In this document: positions 12,139 through 21,457 of the stretch, piece after piece
How positions within the stretch are numbered: position 1 is the stretch's first letter
How the letters are laid out: each line of letters opens with the position of its first letter
DNA from: Marinitoga hydrogenitolerans DSM 16785
GTDB taxonomy: Bacteria; Thermotogota; Thermotogae; Petrotogales; Petrotogaceae
Length of the DNA: 64,000 nucleotides
NCBI RefSeq assembly: GCF_900129175.1
Contig: NZ_FQUI01000001.1
Coordinates: 109,516 to 173,515 of the forward strand
Reading direction: 5' to 3'
Program-made: the position numbers and the translations under genes
The notes under the pieces: generated by a model
What the model was told of the DNA's origin: nothing
Databases searched by the model: none
What the model saw: the letters and a program-made list of their open reading frames with translations, nothing else

Positions 12139-12167
12139 ATTATACTATAATTTTAATTAAATTACAA
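12139..12167 (-). promoter_or_regulatory. Promoter of the cheX-atp operon
   Basis: On the minus strand TTGTAA (12162-12167) and a perfect TATAAT (12139-12144) are separated by exactly 17 bases. It lies 31 bases before the cheX start and points into the whole ATP synthase operon. Confidence 0.8.
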
Positions 12168-12179
12168 CATTATAATAAT

Positions 12180-12208
12180 TTTACTAAAAAATTTTTTTCT
12201 GGTATAAT
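12180..12208 (+). promoter_or_regulatory. Promoter of the PPi-type phosphofructokinase gene
   Basis: TTTACT (12180-12185), a 17-base spacer and a perfect TATAAT (12203-12208) preceded by TGG, giving an extended -10. Its -35 box starts only 13 bases from that of the divergent cheX-atp promoter. Confidence 0.82.
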
Positions 12209-12250
12209 GATATTAAAAGAGTACAAGAGCTTTTAATGGGAGGGGTTAGA

Positions 12251-13273
12251 ATGCGTGTTGGTATATTAACTGGAGGGGGAGACTGTCCTGGTTTAAATGC
12301 TGTTATTAGAGGTATTGTTCATGCTGCTAATGAAAGATTTGAAACATACGGAATATTAAATGGTTGGAAAGGTATGCTAACAAAAGATATAATGAAATTA
12401 ACAATGGATGATGTAGAAGGAATACATATTTTAGGTGGAACTATATTAGGAACATCCAGAGTTAACCCATTTAAAGATGAAGAGAGTAAAGAATTACTTG
12501 AAAAAAATTATAAAGATATGAATTTAGATGCATTAATCGCTATTGGGGGAGATGATACATTATCTGTAGCTGCTAAACTATCCAGTTTAGGATATCCTGT
12601 TGTTGGTGTTCCAAAAACAATAGACAATGACGTTTCTAACACAGATTATACTTTTGGATTTCATACAGCTGTAAATGTTGGAGCAGATGCTATAGACAGA
12701 CTACATTCAACTGCAAAATCTCATCAAAGAGTTATGATTGTTGAATTAATGGGAAGAGAAGCTGGCTGGATAACAATTGAGGCTGGAATGGCTGCTGGAG
12801 CACATTTAATATTAATACCAGAATTTCCAATGACAATAAACGAAATTGTAAACTACGTGAACAAAAGAATGAAAGATAAAAGATATATGATAATTGCTGT
12901 AGCAGAAGGATTTAAACCAACTGAATTAGAACAGGTTGTTGCAGATAAATCTTCAATTGATGCTTTTGGTCATATTAAACTTGGTGGAATAGCTCATTAT
13001 TTGGCTGAAATCATTGAACAAAAAACAGGATTTGAAACAAGATCTGTTGTATTGGGGCATTTGTTAAGAGGTGGAACTCCTACAGCTTTCGATAGAATTT
13101 TAGGAACAAGATATGGTGTAGAAGCAATGCGTCTTATAAAAAATAAAGATTTTGGAAGGATGGTTGCTTTAAAAGGAAATAAAATAATTTCTATTCCATT
13201 AGAATATGGTGTCGCTACAAAAAAACTTGTTCCTTTTGAATACTACAAATTAGCTCAATTATTTTTTGATTGA
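12251..13273 (+). CDS. pfp: Phosphofructokinase, PPi-dependent type (group III)
   Basis: It phosphorylates fructose 6-phosphate to fructose 1,6-bisphosphate. The 340 residues begin MRVGILTGGGDCPGLNAV. The donor-site residues are GGDD at 99-102 and K122 in PKTIDND. In ATP enzymes these positions are usually Gly (GGDG and PGTIDND); Asp plus Lys is the known signature of PPi use. Catalytic D125 and D127 are present. Overall length and the TDYTFGFHTAVN and MGREAGWI segments match the actinobacterial-type group III family, which includes PPi enzymes, so a PPi reaction is likely but should be called from assay. An in-frame ATG at 12236 was not used because the GGAGGGG ribosome site (12239-12245) sits right before 12251. 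Confidence 0.9.
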   Translation: MRVGILTGGGDCPGLNAVIRGIVHAANERFETYGILNGWKGMLTKDIMKLTMDDVEGIHILGGTILGTSRVNPFKDEESKELLEKNYKDMNLDALIAIGGDDTLSVAAKLSSLGYPVVGVPKTIDNDVSNTDYTFGFHTAVNVGADAIDRLHSTAKSHQRVMIVELMGREAGWITIEAGMAAGAHLILIPEFPMTINEIVNYVNKRMKDKRYMIIAVAEGFKPTELEQVVADKSSIDAFGHIKLGGIAHYLAEIIEQKTGFETRSVVLGHLLRGGTPTAFDRILGTRYGVEAMRLIKNKDFGRMVALKGNKIISIPLEYGVATKKLVPFEYYKLAQLFFD

Positions 13274-13290
13274 TAAATTAGCGCTAAAGA

Positions 13291-13318
13291 TTTACGGATT
13301 TCAATAAAATAATATAAT
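13291..13318 (+). promoter_or_regulatory. Promoter of ribF
   Basis: TTTACG (13291-13296), a 16-base spacer and TATAAT (13313-13318), located in the 76-base gap between the phosphofructokinase gene and ribF. Confidence 0.7.
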
Positions 13319-13349
13319 TAACCATTTAATATTAAATAGAGGTGAGGCA

Positions 13350-14240
13350 ATGAATTATGCTGTAACTATTGGTACTTTTGATGGTGTTCACAAAGGGCAT
13401 CAGGTTATTATCAAAAAGACACTTGAAATTGCAAAAAGTAACAATTTAATCCCAAAAGCTTATATCATGAAATATCCCGCTTCAAAATATTTTGGAAATT
13501 TTAGCGGAGTTATTATTCCATCTTATAAAAGAGAAGAAATATTAATGAATTATGGATTTGAAACAGAAGTTTTTGAGCTTCCTAAGGTTATACATATTTC
13601 CCATGAAGAATATTTGAAATTCCTTTTGAAAAATGGTATGAAAGCTATTATATGTGGTGAAGATTTTACTTTTGGAAAAGACAGAAAAGGGGATATTTCT
13701 TACCTTTTGGCAAAACAACATAAAAATAATTTTTTCGTCGAAGTACTCAAAGACATTAAAACTTCAGAAACAAGAATTAGTTCAACATTTATTAGAAGAG
13801 CTTTACTTGCAGGAAATATAGATGAAGCTAATAATTTATTGGGTAGAATTTGGACAATTGAAGGGCCTGTTTATGAAGATCGGCATGTTGGTTTTAGTTT
13901 GGGATTTCCTACTGCTAATATAGATATAAGATATAAAGAAGAGGTTATTTATCCAAAATATGGTGTGTACCTGGTAAAAGGCGGTGTAAAAAATAATCCT
14001 CATAAATACTATGGACTTATGAGTGTTGGATTAAGACCTACTTTTAATGAAAATATAAAAGAACCTAAAGTTGAAATTTATTTTTTAGATTATTTTGGTG
14101 ATTTATATAATAAAATAATAGAAGTTGAGGTATTAAAGTTTCTTAGAGATGAAATAAAATTTAATTCTAAAAAAGACCTTATTAATCAAATGATAAAAGA
14201 TGAAGATAATGCCAGGAAAATAATAAATAACTGGAGATAG
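13350..14240 (+). CDS. ribF: Bifunctional riboflavin kinase / FAD synthetase
   Basis: RibF makes FMN and FAD from riboflavin and ATP. The 296 residues have the N-terminal nucleotidyltransferase with GTFDGVHKGH at 8-17 and the ISSTFIRRAL segment, then the C-terminal riboflavin kinase domain starting after GRIWTIEGPV, with the GFPTANI motif and the YGVYLVKGG strand. The start has a GAGGTGAGG ribosome site. It has its own promoter and ends within a terminator shared with the converging fliD. Confidence 0.96.
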   Translation: MNYAVTIGTFDGVHKGHQVIIKKTLEIAKSNNLIPKAYIMKYPASKYFGNFSGVIIPSYKREEILMNYGFETEVFELPKVIHISHEEYLKFLLKNGMKAIICGEDFTFGKDRKGDISYLLAKQHKNNFFVEVLKDIKTSETRISSTFIRRALLAGNIDEANNLLGRIWTIEGPVYEDRHVGFSLGFPTANIDIRYKEEVIYPKYGVYLVKGGVKNNPHKYYGLMSVGLRPTFNENIKEPKVEIYFLDYFGDLYNKIIEVEVLKFLRDEIKFNSKKDLINQMIKDEDNARKIINNWR

Positions 14241-14260
14241 ATATCCTATCTCCAGTTATT
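14226..14260. terminator. Bidirectional terminator between ribF and fliD
   Basis: A perfect 15-bp stem (14226-14240 with 14246-14260) with a 5-base loop, flanked by AT-rich tracts on both sides. The ribF stop is the last codon of the left arm. It lies between two converging genes. Confidence 0.9.
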
Positions 14261-14270
14261 TATATTTTAT

Positions 14271-16136
14271 TTATTTAGCAAATGCACTCATTATCCATGA
14301 CCCTTGTGCTTGCATTTGAGAAACAGATTGTTCCATTGCTGAAAACTTTTGCCAATAATAAGCTTCTTTTCTTTGGAGTTGATCTATTAAAGACGTCATC
14401 CTTTTGGCTATATCTCTCATTTCAAGCCCTATTGTTCCTGTAGTTCCAGAAATTTGGTCTATTGTTCCTCCAAATTTTGTTGTTTCCCATATATAATCTT
14501 TAAATTGTATTGCAATACCTTTATTATTAGAATCTTCATAAGCAAATAATTTCCAGACTTCTTCTGCATTATTTTGAATTGCTTGTTTTAATTTGTCTTC
14601 ATTAATTTGCAAAACACCTTTCATAGTGTTTTCATAAGTACCTCCGGCATCACCTGAATTTATGCCAATTTCATATAAAGATCTATAAGCCATGTCTACA
14701 TCAGAAGACCACGATATTACTCCATAAGCCATGTCTCTTAACGAATTAAAAATATCTTCTAAATTATCATCACCTTTTAAAACACCTTTAATTTTATCCT
14801 CTTCAGATAACGTTTCACCTTTCTCTGGTTTCACTGCATCTTCATTTAATTTGTCATATATATATCCTATAATCTCATTATATTTGTCAACAAATTCGCT
14901 TATCTTATCATATGTTGCATCCACATCTTGAGTTACTTGAACATCTACCCATCCAGTAGATATTGATTTTAAATTTAGTGTGACATTATTATATTCTACA
15001 GTATTACCCCATGTTGTTTTGGTTAAATCTGCTGTTCCATCACCATCTAAGTCTATTTCAACATTTGCCGCACTACCAGGAATAATAGTTCCTAAATAAT
15101 TTCCACCACTATCAACCCACGACAAATCATCAAGAACATTTGTCAAATTATTTCCATTAGAATCCCCATCTTCAATAGTTATTGATTGAGGACCACCCTC
15201 TTTATTTCTTATCATGAGTTTGTCTTCATTCTCATCATACCATACTATTACATTAGCATTTGATGCGTTTATTCTTGCAATTAAATCTCCAACTGTATCT
15301 GTTGAACTAACTGTTATCTCAGTCCCATTAATTCTTATTATACCAGAAGTGACATCTGGGCTTATATCTGATAACAATTTAGATGTATTTATTGCACCTA
15401 CATGTACTGTACTCTCTATATAACCAGCTGTTGCTCCACCAGGCACATAATCTGATCCTTCAAGATTAAAAACTTCTACAAAATTACTGGTATCTGATGA
15501 ATCTCCTAATAATATATTCGCAACAGTTCCTTCCTGCCCAACTTTTTCTTCAATTCTTAATTTCCCATTATTTAAAGATGCTGTAAAATATGTTGAATTT
15601 GTATCAATTTGATTTATTATATCTCCTATTGTATCAGTTCCTGAAAAATTAATATTTAAAGTCTCCAATACATTACCAGAAGAATCAAGGGCTTTTAATG
15701 TAAATGTCCCAGCCACAGGTGTTGTTCTTCCATTTAATTGATAATATTGTGTTGTTAAGTCCGGAATATTTCCTAATGTATTATTAGGAGTTAAAGATGT
15801 TGACGAAGATAAAGAATTAACTTTAACCTTAAAATTTGTATTAGTTGCCGATGTTGACGCTGTTGCTGACAAAACATTTTCATCACTTACTTGAACGGTT
15901 TTTGGTATTAAATTACTTTTTAATTTAAAAGTAGCAAGGAAATCCCAGAAGTCACTGAGTTTTGAATCAACTTCTTCCCACGCTTTTTGTTTTAATTGTA
16001 ATGTTTCAAAATCATTTTGTAACCTTTCCAAAGGTTTCCTTTCTACTGACATTAACTGATCTATAATAGATGATGTATCTAATCCACTTGCTATTCCACC
16101 AAATTGAAAAGTTCCAAGATAACTATTTTCACTCAT
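14271..16136 (-). CDS. fliD: Flagellar filament cap protein FliD (hook-associated protein 2)
   Basis: FliD caps the growing flagellar filament and helps flagellin fold. The N-terminus FGGIASGLDTSSIIDQLM and the ERKPLERLQ segment are the FliD_N signature. The variable middle (about residues 100-430) is rich in T, S, D and G with repeated immunoglobulin-like strand patterns, as expected for the exposed cap domains. The C-terminal part (QLQRKEAYYWQKFSAMEQSV) is the coiled-coil FliD_C region. The 621 residues are on the long side because of the exposed domains. It follows flaG by 16 bases in the usual flaG-fliD order; fliS is not in the window. Confidence 0.95.
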   Translation of the reverse strand: MSENSYLGTFQFGGIASGLDTSSIIDQLMSVERKPLERLQNDFETLQLKQKAWEEVDSKLSDFWDFLATFKLKSNLIPKTVQVSDENVLSATASTSATNTNFKVKVNSLSSSTSLTPNNTLGNIPDLTTQYYQLNGRTTPVAGTFTLKALDSSGNVLETLNINFSGTDTIGDIINQIDTNSTYFTASLNNGKLRIEEKVGQEGTVANILLGDSSDTSNFVEVFNLEGSDYVPGGATAGYIESTVHVGAINTSKLLSDISPDVTSGIIRINGTEITVSSTDTVGDLIARINASNANVIVWYDENEDKLMIRNKEGGPQSITIEDGDSNGNNLTNVLDDLSWVDSGGNYLGTIIPGSAANVEIDLDGDGTADLTKTTWGNTVEYNNVTLNLKSISTGWVDVQVTQDVDATYDKISEFVDKYNEIIGYIYDKLNEDAVKPEKGETLSEEDKIKGVLKGDDNLEDIFNSLRDMAYGVISWSSDVDMAYRSLYEIGINSGDAGGTYENTMKGVLQINEDKLKQAIQNNAEEVWKLFAYEDSNNKGIAIQFKDYIWETTKFGGTIDQISGTTGTIGLEMRDIAKRMTSLIDQLQRKEAYYWQKFSAMEQSVSQMQAQGSWIMSAFAK

Positions 16137-16152
16137 TTTTAATCACCTCTAT

Positions 16153-16527
16153 TTACGCACGTTCATCGAGAAAAATACCTTCTAATTTATCCAGCATTTC
16201 TGCCATTTTTACAGCTGTTTCAGGTGGAATTTGCCTAATTACTTTTTTTGAATCTTTATCAATGATTTTAACTATTATCATATTAACATCATCATTCACT
16301 TCAAATTTTACTTCACCTTTAAAAATCTCTTTTAATTTATTTAATTTTTCCTCTATAACTCTTGAAAGTTTTTTTGTATCTAAGTTAATTGTATTATTAC
16401 TTTTAGTATTCTTTTCCAATTCAGAAGGTATTCTTTTATTAGCTATTTTTCTTGAAAAACTTATATCTTTTGTAAGCGAATCTATAAAACTTGAAAAATC
16501 TCCATTTATCCTGTTCATTTCACCCAT
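16153..16527 (-). CDS. flaG: FlaG family flagellar protein
   Basis: FlaG is a small protein of uncertain role, linked to filament length and usually next to fliD. The C-terminal half carries the family pattern: KFEVNDDVNMIIVKIIDKDS, then KKVIRQIPPETAVKMAEML and a final GIFLDERA. The N-terminal 60 residues are variable. The start at 16527 has a GGGGGTG site; another in-frame ATG follows three codons later. TATAAT-like hexamers occur on the minus strand at 16558-16563 and 16572-16577, without a convincing -35. Confidence 0.88.
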   Translation of the reverse strand: MGEMNRINGDFSSFIDSLTKDISFSRKIANKRIPSELEKNTKSNNTINLDTKKLSRVIEEKLNKLKEIFKGEVKFEVNDDVNMIIVKIIDKDSKKVIRQIPPETAVKMAEMLDKLEGIFLDERA

Positions 16528-16601
16528 AATTACACCCCCATTAGGACTCCTTTCCTGATTATACTTTCCTAATTATATTATCGGATATAACAGAAAAAAG
16601 A

Positions 16602-17441
16602 TTAGCTTTTTTTATAATAATTTGTAACAAAATAGTTAATAGTATCCTGTATAACAAAATTTTCCACATAAACACCTAATGAAACATATGGCTTATTGGA
16701 ACCATGAAAATCACTTCCCGCTGTCACCAACAATCCATTTTTTCTAGTTAAATCTATAAGAAAATTTGTATAATGCGGATCACTTGAATAATGGAAACAT
16801 TCAACTCCATCAAGTCCGTAATCTTTTAACTCGTTTATAAGCAATTCTAATTGAATGTTAGATAATCTTAATTTCTTAGGATGGGCTAAAACAGCAATTC
16901 CTCCAGCTTTTTTTATTGCTTGAATTGTTTTTTTCGGTGAAAATTTAAATCTCTCTATATAACACTTTTTACCTCTTGTTAAATATGTTTCTATAATTTG
17001 ACTCACAGATGTACCATAACCCTTTTTTAGTAATATTCTTGCTATATGGGGCCTTCCTATTGTATTCAAGGAAACACCTTCAAGATCCTCTATATCAATT
17101 TTAAATCCTTCTTTTTTTAACAAATTTATCATCAATTTATTTCTTTCAATTCGTTTATTATATATTATTTCGAGAATTGTTCTTAAATAATCATTATTTA
17201 TATCAATATTGTATCCCAGTACATCCATTAAAGTTGGAAATTCAGCATTAATTTCTACTCCTGCTATATATTTCAAGCCTATTTTATTTGCAAATTTAAT
17301 AGCTTCATCTTGACCATTTATTGTATCATGATCTGTAATTGAAAACATTTTTATACCTAAATTTTTTGCTTTTTTTACAAGTTGTTTAGGAGATAATGTT
17401 CCATCAGAAAAAGTGCTGTGGCAATGCAAATCCAATAACAT
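16602..17441 (-). CDS. PHP-domain phosphoesterase
   Basis: A metal-dependent phosphoesterase of the polymerase-and-histidinol-phosphatase superfamily. The metal motifs are LDLHCHSTFSDGT at the N-terminus, ITDHDTINGQDEA, GVEINAEF, VLAHPKK and GSDFHGSNKP near the C-terminus, so all expected His/Asp/Glu ligands appear present. The 279 residues and motif order fit the YciV/TrpH branch, members of which act on short RNA or 3',5'-bisphosphates; the substrate here is not known. An AGAGGAG site precedes the start. It lies 14 bases after the large GGDEF gene and is probably in its operon. Confidence 0.85.
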   Translation of the reverse strand: MLLDLHCHSTFSDGTLSPKQLVKKAKNLGIKMFSITDHDTINGQDEAIKFANKIGLKYIAGVEINAEFPTLMDVLGYNIDINNDYLRTILEIIYNKRIERNKLMINLLKKEGFKIDIEDLEGVSLNTIGRPHIARILLKKGYGTSVSQIIETYLTRGKKCYIERFKFSPKKTIQAIKKAGGIAVLAHPKKLRLSNIQLELLINELKDYGLDGVECFHYSSDPHYTNFLIDLTRKNGLLVTAGSDFHGSNKPYVSLGVYVENFVIQDTINYFVTNYYKKS

Positions 17442-17455
17442 ATATTAATCTCCTC

Positions 17456-20400
17456 TCATATAACTTCAACTTGGTTTTTTCCATTATTTTTTGCTCTATA
17501 AAGTGCTTTATCTGCATTTTCTATTAATAATTTAAGTCTTGGTTCTTTAATGATTTCCGAAATCGAAGAAACCCCTATACTACATGTAATATTTAATTTT
17601 GTTTTTTCTAACAAATCTTTATTTATATCTTTGAGTAATCTTTTAGCTATTTTTTCTGCATCTTCCAAACTGGTATTTGGCAAAATTAATAAAAATTCTT
17701 CTCCACCATACCTACAAACCATATCAAAATCTCTTAAATGCTTTTTTAAAGACTTTACTAATTCAACTAAAACCTCATCTCCTTTTTGATGACCATATTT
17801 ATCGTTTACCTTTTTAAAATCATCTAAATCTATTAACATTATTGAAAAATCAAATTTATACCTTTCATATAATCCATGTAGCTCTTTTAGTTTATTTTCC
17901 ATATATCTTCTTGTATATGCATTTGTCAAAGGATCTAAAATGCTATGTTCATAATGTGTTATTTTATCTAAAATAGAATATAATACATCCTCAATTATTA
18001 TTATATTATCTAAAATATCAACCGCATCTTTTTGACTCAGTTCAATATTAGAATTTGATAAATATATATAGTATTTATAATCTTTATAGTCTGAAATATA
18101 TGATAATTTTAATGGTTTTATAAAAAACTGATCGTTTTTTAAATCCTTTTCATTTTTAAAATTAAAATTATATTCCACCTCATAATCTTTGGTAATTATT
18201 CTTATTAATATTTCATTTATAGGATATTTATCCCTTAAAAATTCCCCTATTTTTTCAACTAAATACTTTGGAGAATCTGATTTCAATAATTCAATAATTA
18301 AATTATTTATTTTTTCATATGATTTTATTTTGGATATTAAATTATTATAATTATATTTTTCTATGTTGTATTCCATTGAATAAATTTCTTCGTATATAAA
18401 CATGGGAAGCCTAAATTCTTTCATTAAAAACTTATTTATTTCTTCAAATCTGTTTTTCATCATCAAATCATCATACGTCTTTTGCGCTTTTCTAAGAAAT
18501 TTCAATGCTTTAAATTTTTCTTTTTTCGTAGTATAAAAATAACCTAACCCTTCATATAGTAAAGCTATAGACAATTTCTTATTTTTAAATTCTTTTATTA
18601 ATTCTAACACCCATTTTTCAAACTCTTCAGAAAAAGAATAATGTGAAATTTTTTCTGCTGCAGCACTTACCATTTCTTCCTTAAGATAAATTACAGGATT
18701 ATTTTTAAAAAATAACCATGCATCATAAACGATTTTCTCATCATTTTCAAAGATAATATTATAAAAATTTTGAAAAAATTCATTTTTAACCACTTTGTCT
18801 TTATATTTACGATTAGAAAAAAATGGCCTATCTTTTTCAATAAGTGCTTTTAAAATATGAATATTATCCTTAATACCTTCTATGCTATCTTTGAGAAATG
18901 GCTTATTTTTAGAATATTCTGTAATTTTTCTTAAATTACTTTCTAAGTTTGCATAATCTTTTGCATAAAGGAAATAATAATTTTTTATATCATTTGCAAA
19001 TATATAACTATTAAAATCTTTATTTATTTTGGAATATCTTTCAGCTTTATTTATTAAATCAAAAAACTCCTTTATTTCTCCCTTATATAATTTATTATTA
19101 GCAATATTTATCAATATTCTATTATATGTTTGATAATCTCCTATTTCTTTTGATATCTCTAAAACTTTCCTGTTATAATATTCTGAAAGATTAGAATTCA
19201 AACTTTCATAGAGGATCGCCAGGTTTGCATATACTATCTGTGTTAGTCGTTTATACCTTACTTCCAATGAAATACTTAAAGCATCATTATAATATTTTAC
19301 AGCTAATTCTGGCAATTCTGTCTCCATTTTTATACCTAACATATTTAAAAGCATACCTTTAATAGTTTTAAATTTATGAAGATTTCGGTGTTTTAAAAAT
19401 GTTTTTTCAACCATAAAATAATAATCATATACTTCTTCTTTCTCCAATTTAGAGAAATTTAAATTTAAATAATAATAAATATATAAGACCTTTTTATAAT
19501 CTGTTGTTTCTTTATCATTTATCCACTCGAGTAACTTTTTATTTAATTTATCTTCATCTGAATATTTTAAAAACAAATATGCAATATATTCGTATACTTT
19601 GCTATTTTTTATTTTTTCAATATACTCTTTTAAATCATCACTGAACTCATTGAAAAAATATTTTTTAGATAAATATATTGCAATTGTTGAAAGAGGTATA
19701 TCATCTGTAATATTTTTTATTTCATTAAACCCATAATCTATAAAATTTAAATTTTTCCATTCAAAGATCGATTTTCTCATCTCTTTTATAATCAAAGCTA
19801 TTGTGCTTTTAATTTTTCTAGCATTTTTTAAATGAAATATCTTCTTTTCAAGAGAAATACTTTTCTTACATAAGTACATATGAATATTTACTTGTTCTTT
19901 TATGGATAAACTATTATGAAATAAATCCTGATATATTAAATTGAAAAACCTATACTCATTTCCTTCTTTCAAAAGAATATCTCTCTCAAGTGCATAAATT
20001 ATAGTATTATCAAAAGATGTTTTAAAATATGTTTCCAAATCCTTGATTTCATTCACTGTAAATTTAAATCCTAACGTCGATAAGTATTTCAAATCCTGTT
20101 TTATCTTATCTGGAATGTTGTCAATCTTTTCTTCTGCTAAATCTATTATTTTTTTTACTTTCAATTTTTCAGGGTAAAAAACATATTTTCCATTTTCAAT
20201 TTTTATTATTTCAAGCATATTTAAATCTTTTATGGTTTGATAAATATTACCCGGATAACCATCAGATAAATTATATATTATATCCACTATTTCTGGATAC
20301 TTTTTTAAAAAGTCACTTGAAAGGATTATTTTTAACAAAGTTTCTGTCTTTTTTAAGTTGAATGGTTTTAATTCAATATATTCAATATTTTCAAATTCAA

Positions 20401-21439
20401 CTGTTGGAGCAACATGTGACATTAAAACTAAAGAAAATGGAAAATCAAAGTTTTTATTAATTATATCCTCAATAAAATTTTTAAACTTAATATTTATATC
20501 CTGATAATCATCTACTATCATTATTAATTTAAAATCCTTTTTCCCTTGTCTCAACAATTCAATAAAATTTAGAAAATAAAATATATTCATACTTTCTGGA
20601 ACTTTAATATCTCCAGAAAATATATCTTTAACATTCCGTGCTCTAATTATATTGTAGTTTAATTCTTTAAATTTAAATTCCATAAAATCTATTAATCTTG
20701 TTTTTCCAATTCTTTGAGGTCCATATATATAAATATGTTTTTTTCCTAGAACTTCTAAAATCCTGTCTCTTTCGCTCTCTCTATTGATAAAATGCGGAAT
20801 TCTAATTTTATTTTTTTTTAATCTATAATTAAAAGTTTTTAATAAAAATACATATAAATCATGAACACATTCAAAAGAATTGTTTTTTAATGTTTTTACA
20901 AACTCTTTCACCAATTCAGTTTTTTCACTCATCAAATTGTATACTGTTGTTGAAAAATTTATTAATAACTCGATTACACCTTCTTCGCTCTTTTTTTTAT
21001 TTATAATAATATTATCTGATTTTCGAGGTATGAATACCGATGGCATTAAAGTGACATTATTAGTTTCATCAATAAAAATATCTTCTAGATAAATATATGG
21101 AATTATTATATTGGTCGAATGAGTTACTCTATCTGTTAAATCATATACTGTATATAAAATATTATAATATTTTTCCTCATCTATATCTATCTCTGTTATT
21201 GGTATTTCATTCCAATACTCTGTAAATATACGATATTCTTCATTATCGTATTCTATTTTTTCTGGTAACATCAATCCAAATTCATTTAAAGGTTCTAATG
21301 ATTTCAATATTTCTAAATATGACTTATAATGAAAAACCGAACTTTCCGTGACTCTTACACGGAAAGTTCTATCATTAATTATTTTTAAATATTCCTTACC
21401 AAATAATGTTTCTCTAAAAAAAACCTGAAATTTTTCCAA
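17456..21439 (-). CDS. Large signalling protein: P-loop ATPase, helical repeats and GGDEF diguanylate cyclase
   Basis: This 1327-residue protein starts at a TTG with an AGGAG site. Residues 1-200 form a module with FIDETNNVTLMP that loosely recalls a degenerate protein kinase. A P-loop GPQRIGKT is near 240-247 and a Walker B-like LIMIVDDYQD near 310, so an AAA/STAND-type ATPase is likely. A long helical part of about 550 residues with TPR-like pairs follows. The C-terminus is a GGDEF domain: GGEEF at 1245-1249, preceded by RDFD at the position of the inhibitory RxxD site, and TCSIGVSS after it. It should make cyclic di-GMP under product inhibition. The layout resembles MalT/PknK-like ATPase sensors but with a cyclase output. 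The trigger is unknown. It lies 18 bases after hppA. Confidence 0.85.
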   Translation of the reverse strand: MEKFQVFFRETLFGKEYLKIINDRTFRVRVTESSVFHYKSYLEILKSLEPLNEFGLMLPEKIEYDNEEYRIFTEYWNEIPITEIDIDEEKYYNILYTVYDLTDRVTHSTNIIIPYIYLEDIFIDETNNVTLMPSVFIPRKSDNIIINKKKSEEGVIELLINFSTTVYNLMSEKTELVKEFVKTLKNNSFECVHDLYVFLLKTFNYRLKKNKIRIPHFINRESERDRILEVLGKKHIYIYGPQRIGKTRLIDFMEFKFKELNYNIIRARNVKDIFSGDIKVPESMNIFYFLNFIELLRQGKKDFKLIMIVDDYQDINIKFKNFIEDIINKNFDFPFSLVLMSHVAPTVEFENIEYIELKPFNLKKTETLLKIILSSDFLKKYPEIVDIIYNLSDGYPGNIYQTIKDLNMLEIIKIENGKYVFYPEKLKVKKIIDLAEEKIDNIPDKIKQDLKYLSTLGFKFTVNEIKDLETYFKTSFDNTIIYALERDILLKEGNEYRFFNLIYQDLFHNSLSIKEQVNIHMYLCKKSISLEKKIFHLKNARKIKSTIALIIKEMRKSIFEWKNLNFIDYGFNEIKNITDDIPLSTIAIYLSKKYFFNEFSDDLKEYIEKIKNSKVYEYIAYLFLKYSDEDKLNKKLLEWINDKETTDYKKVLYIYYYLNLNFSKLEKEEVYDYYFMVEKTFLKHRNLHKFKTIKGMLLNMLGIKMETELPELAVKYYNDALSISLEVRYKRLTQIVYANLAILYESLNSNLSEYYNRKVLEISKEIGDYQTYNRILINIANNKLYKGEIKEFFDLINKAERYSKINKDFNSYIFANDIKNYYFLYAKDYANLESNLRKITEYSKNKPFLKDSIEGIKDNIHILKALIEKDRPFFSNRKYKDKVVKNEFFQNFYNIIFENDEKIVYDAWLFFKNNPVIYLKEEMVSAAAEKISHYSFSEEFEKWVLELIKEFKNKKLSIALLYEGLGYFYTTKKEKFKALKFLRKAQKTYDDLMMKNRFEEINKFLMKEFRLPMFIYEEIYSMEYNIEKYNYNNLISKIKSYEKINNLIIELLKSDSPKYLVEKIGEFLRDKYPINEILIRIITKDYEVEYNFNFKNEKDLKNDQFFIKPLKLSYISDYKDYKYYIYLSNSNIELSQKDAVDILDNIIIIEDVLYSILDKITHYEHSILDPLTNAYTRRYMENKLKELHGLYERYKFDFSIMLIDLDDFKKVNDKYGHQKGDEVLVELVKSLKKHLRDFDMVCRYGGEEFLLILPNTSLEDAEKIAKRLLKDINKDLLEKTKLNITCSIGVSSISEIIKEPRLKLLIENADKALYRAKNNGKNQVEVI

Positions 21440-21457
21440 TATAATCGCTCCTAAAAT

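Noticed and set aside
12236..12250. Upstream ATG for the phosphofructokinase
   Set aside because: The GGAGGGG ribosome site lies between this ATG and the one at 12251, and the family starts with MRVGILTGGG.
16578..16584. CCGATAA on the minus strand before flaG as a sigma-28 flagellar -10
   Set aside because: No TAAA-type -35 is found about 15 bases upstream, so the match is only half a promoter.
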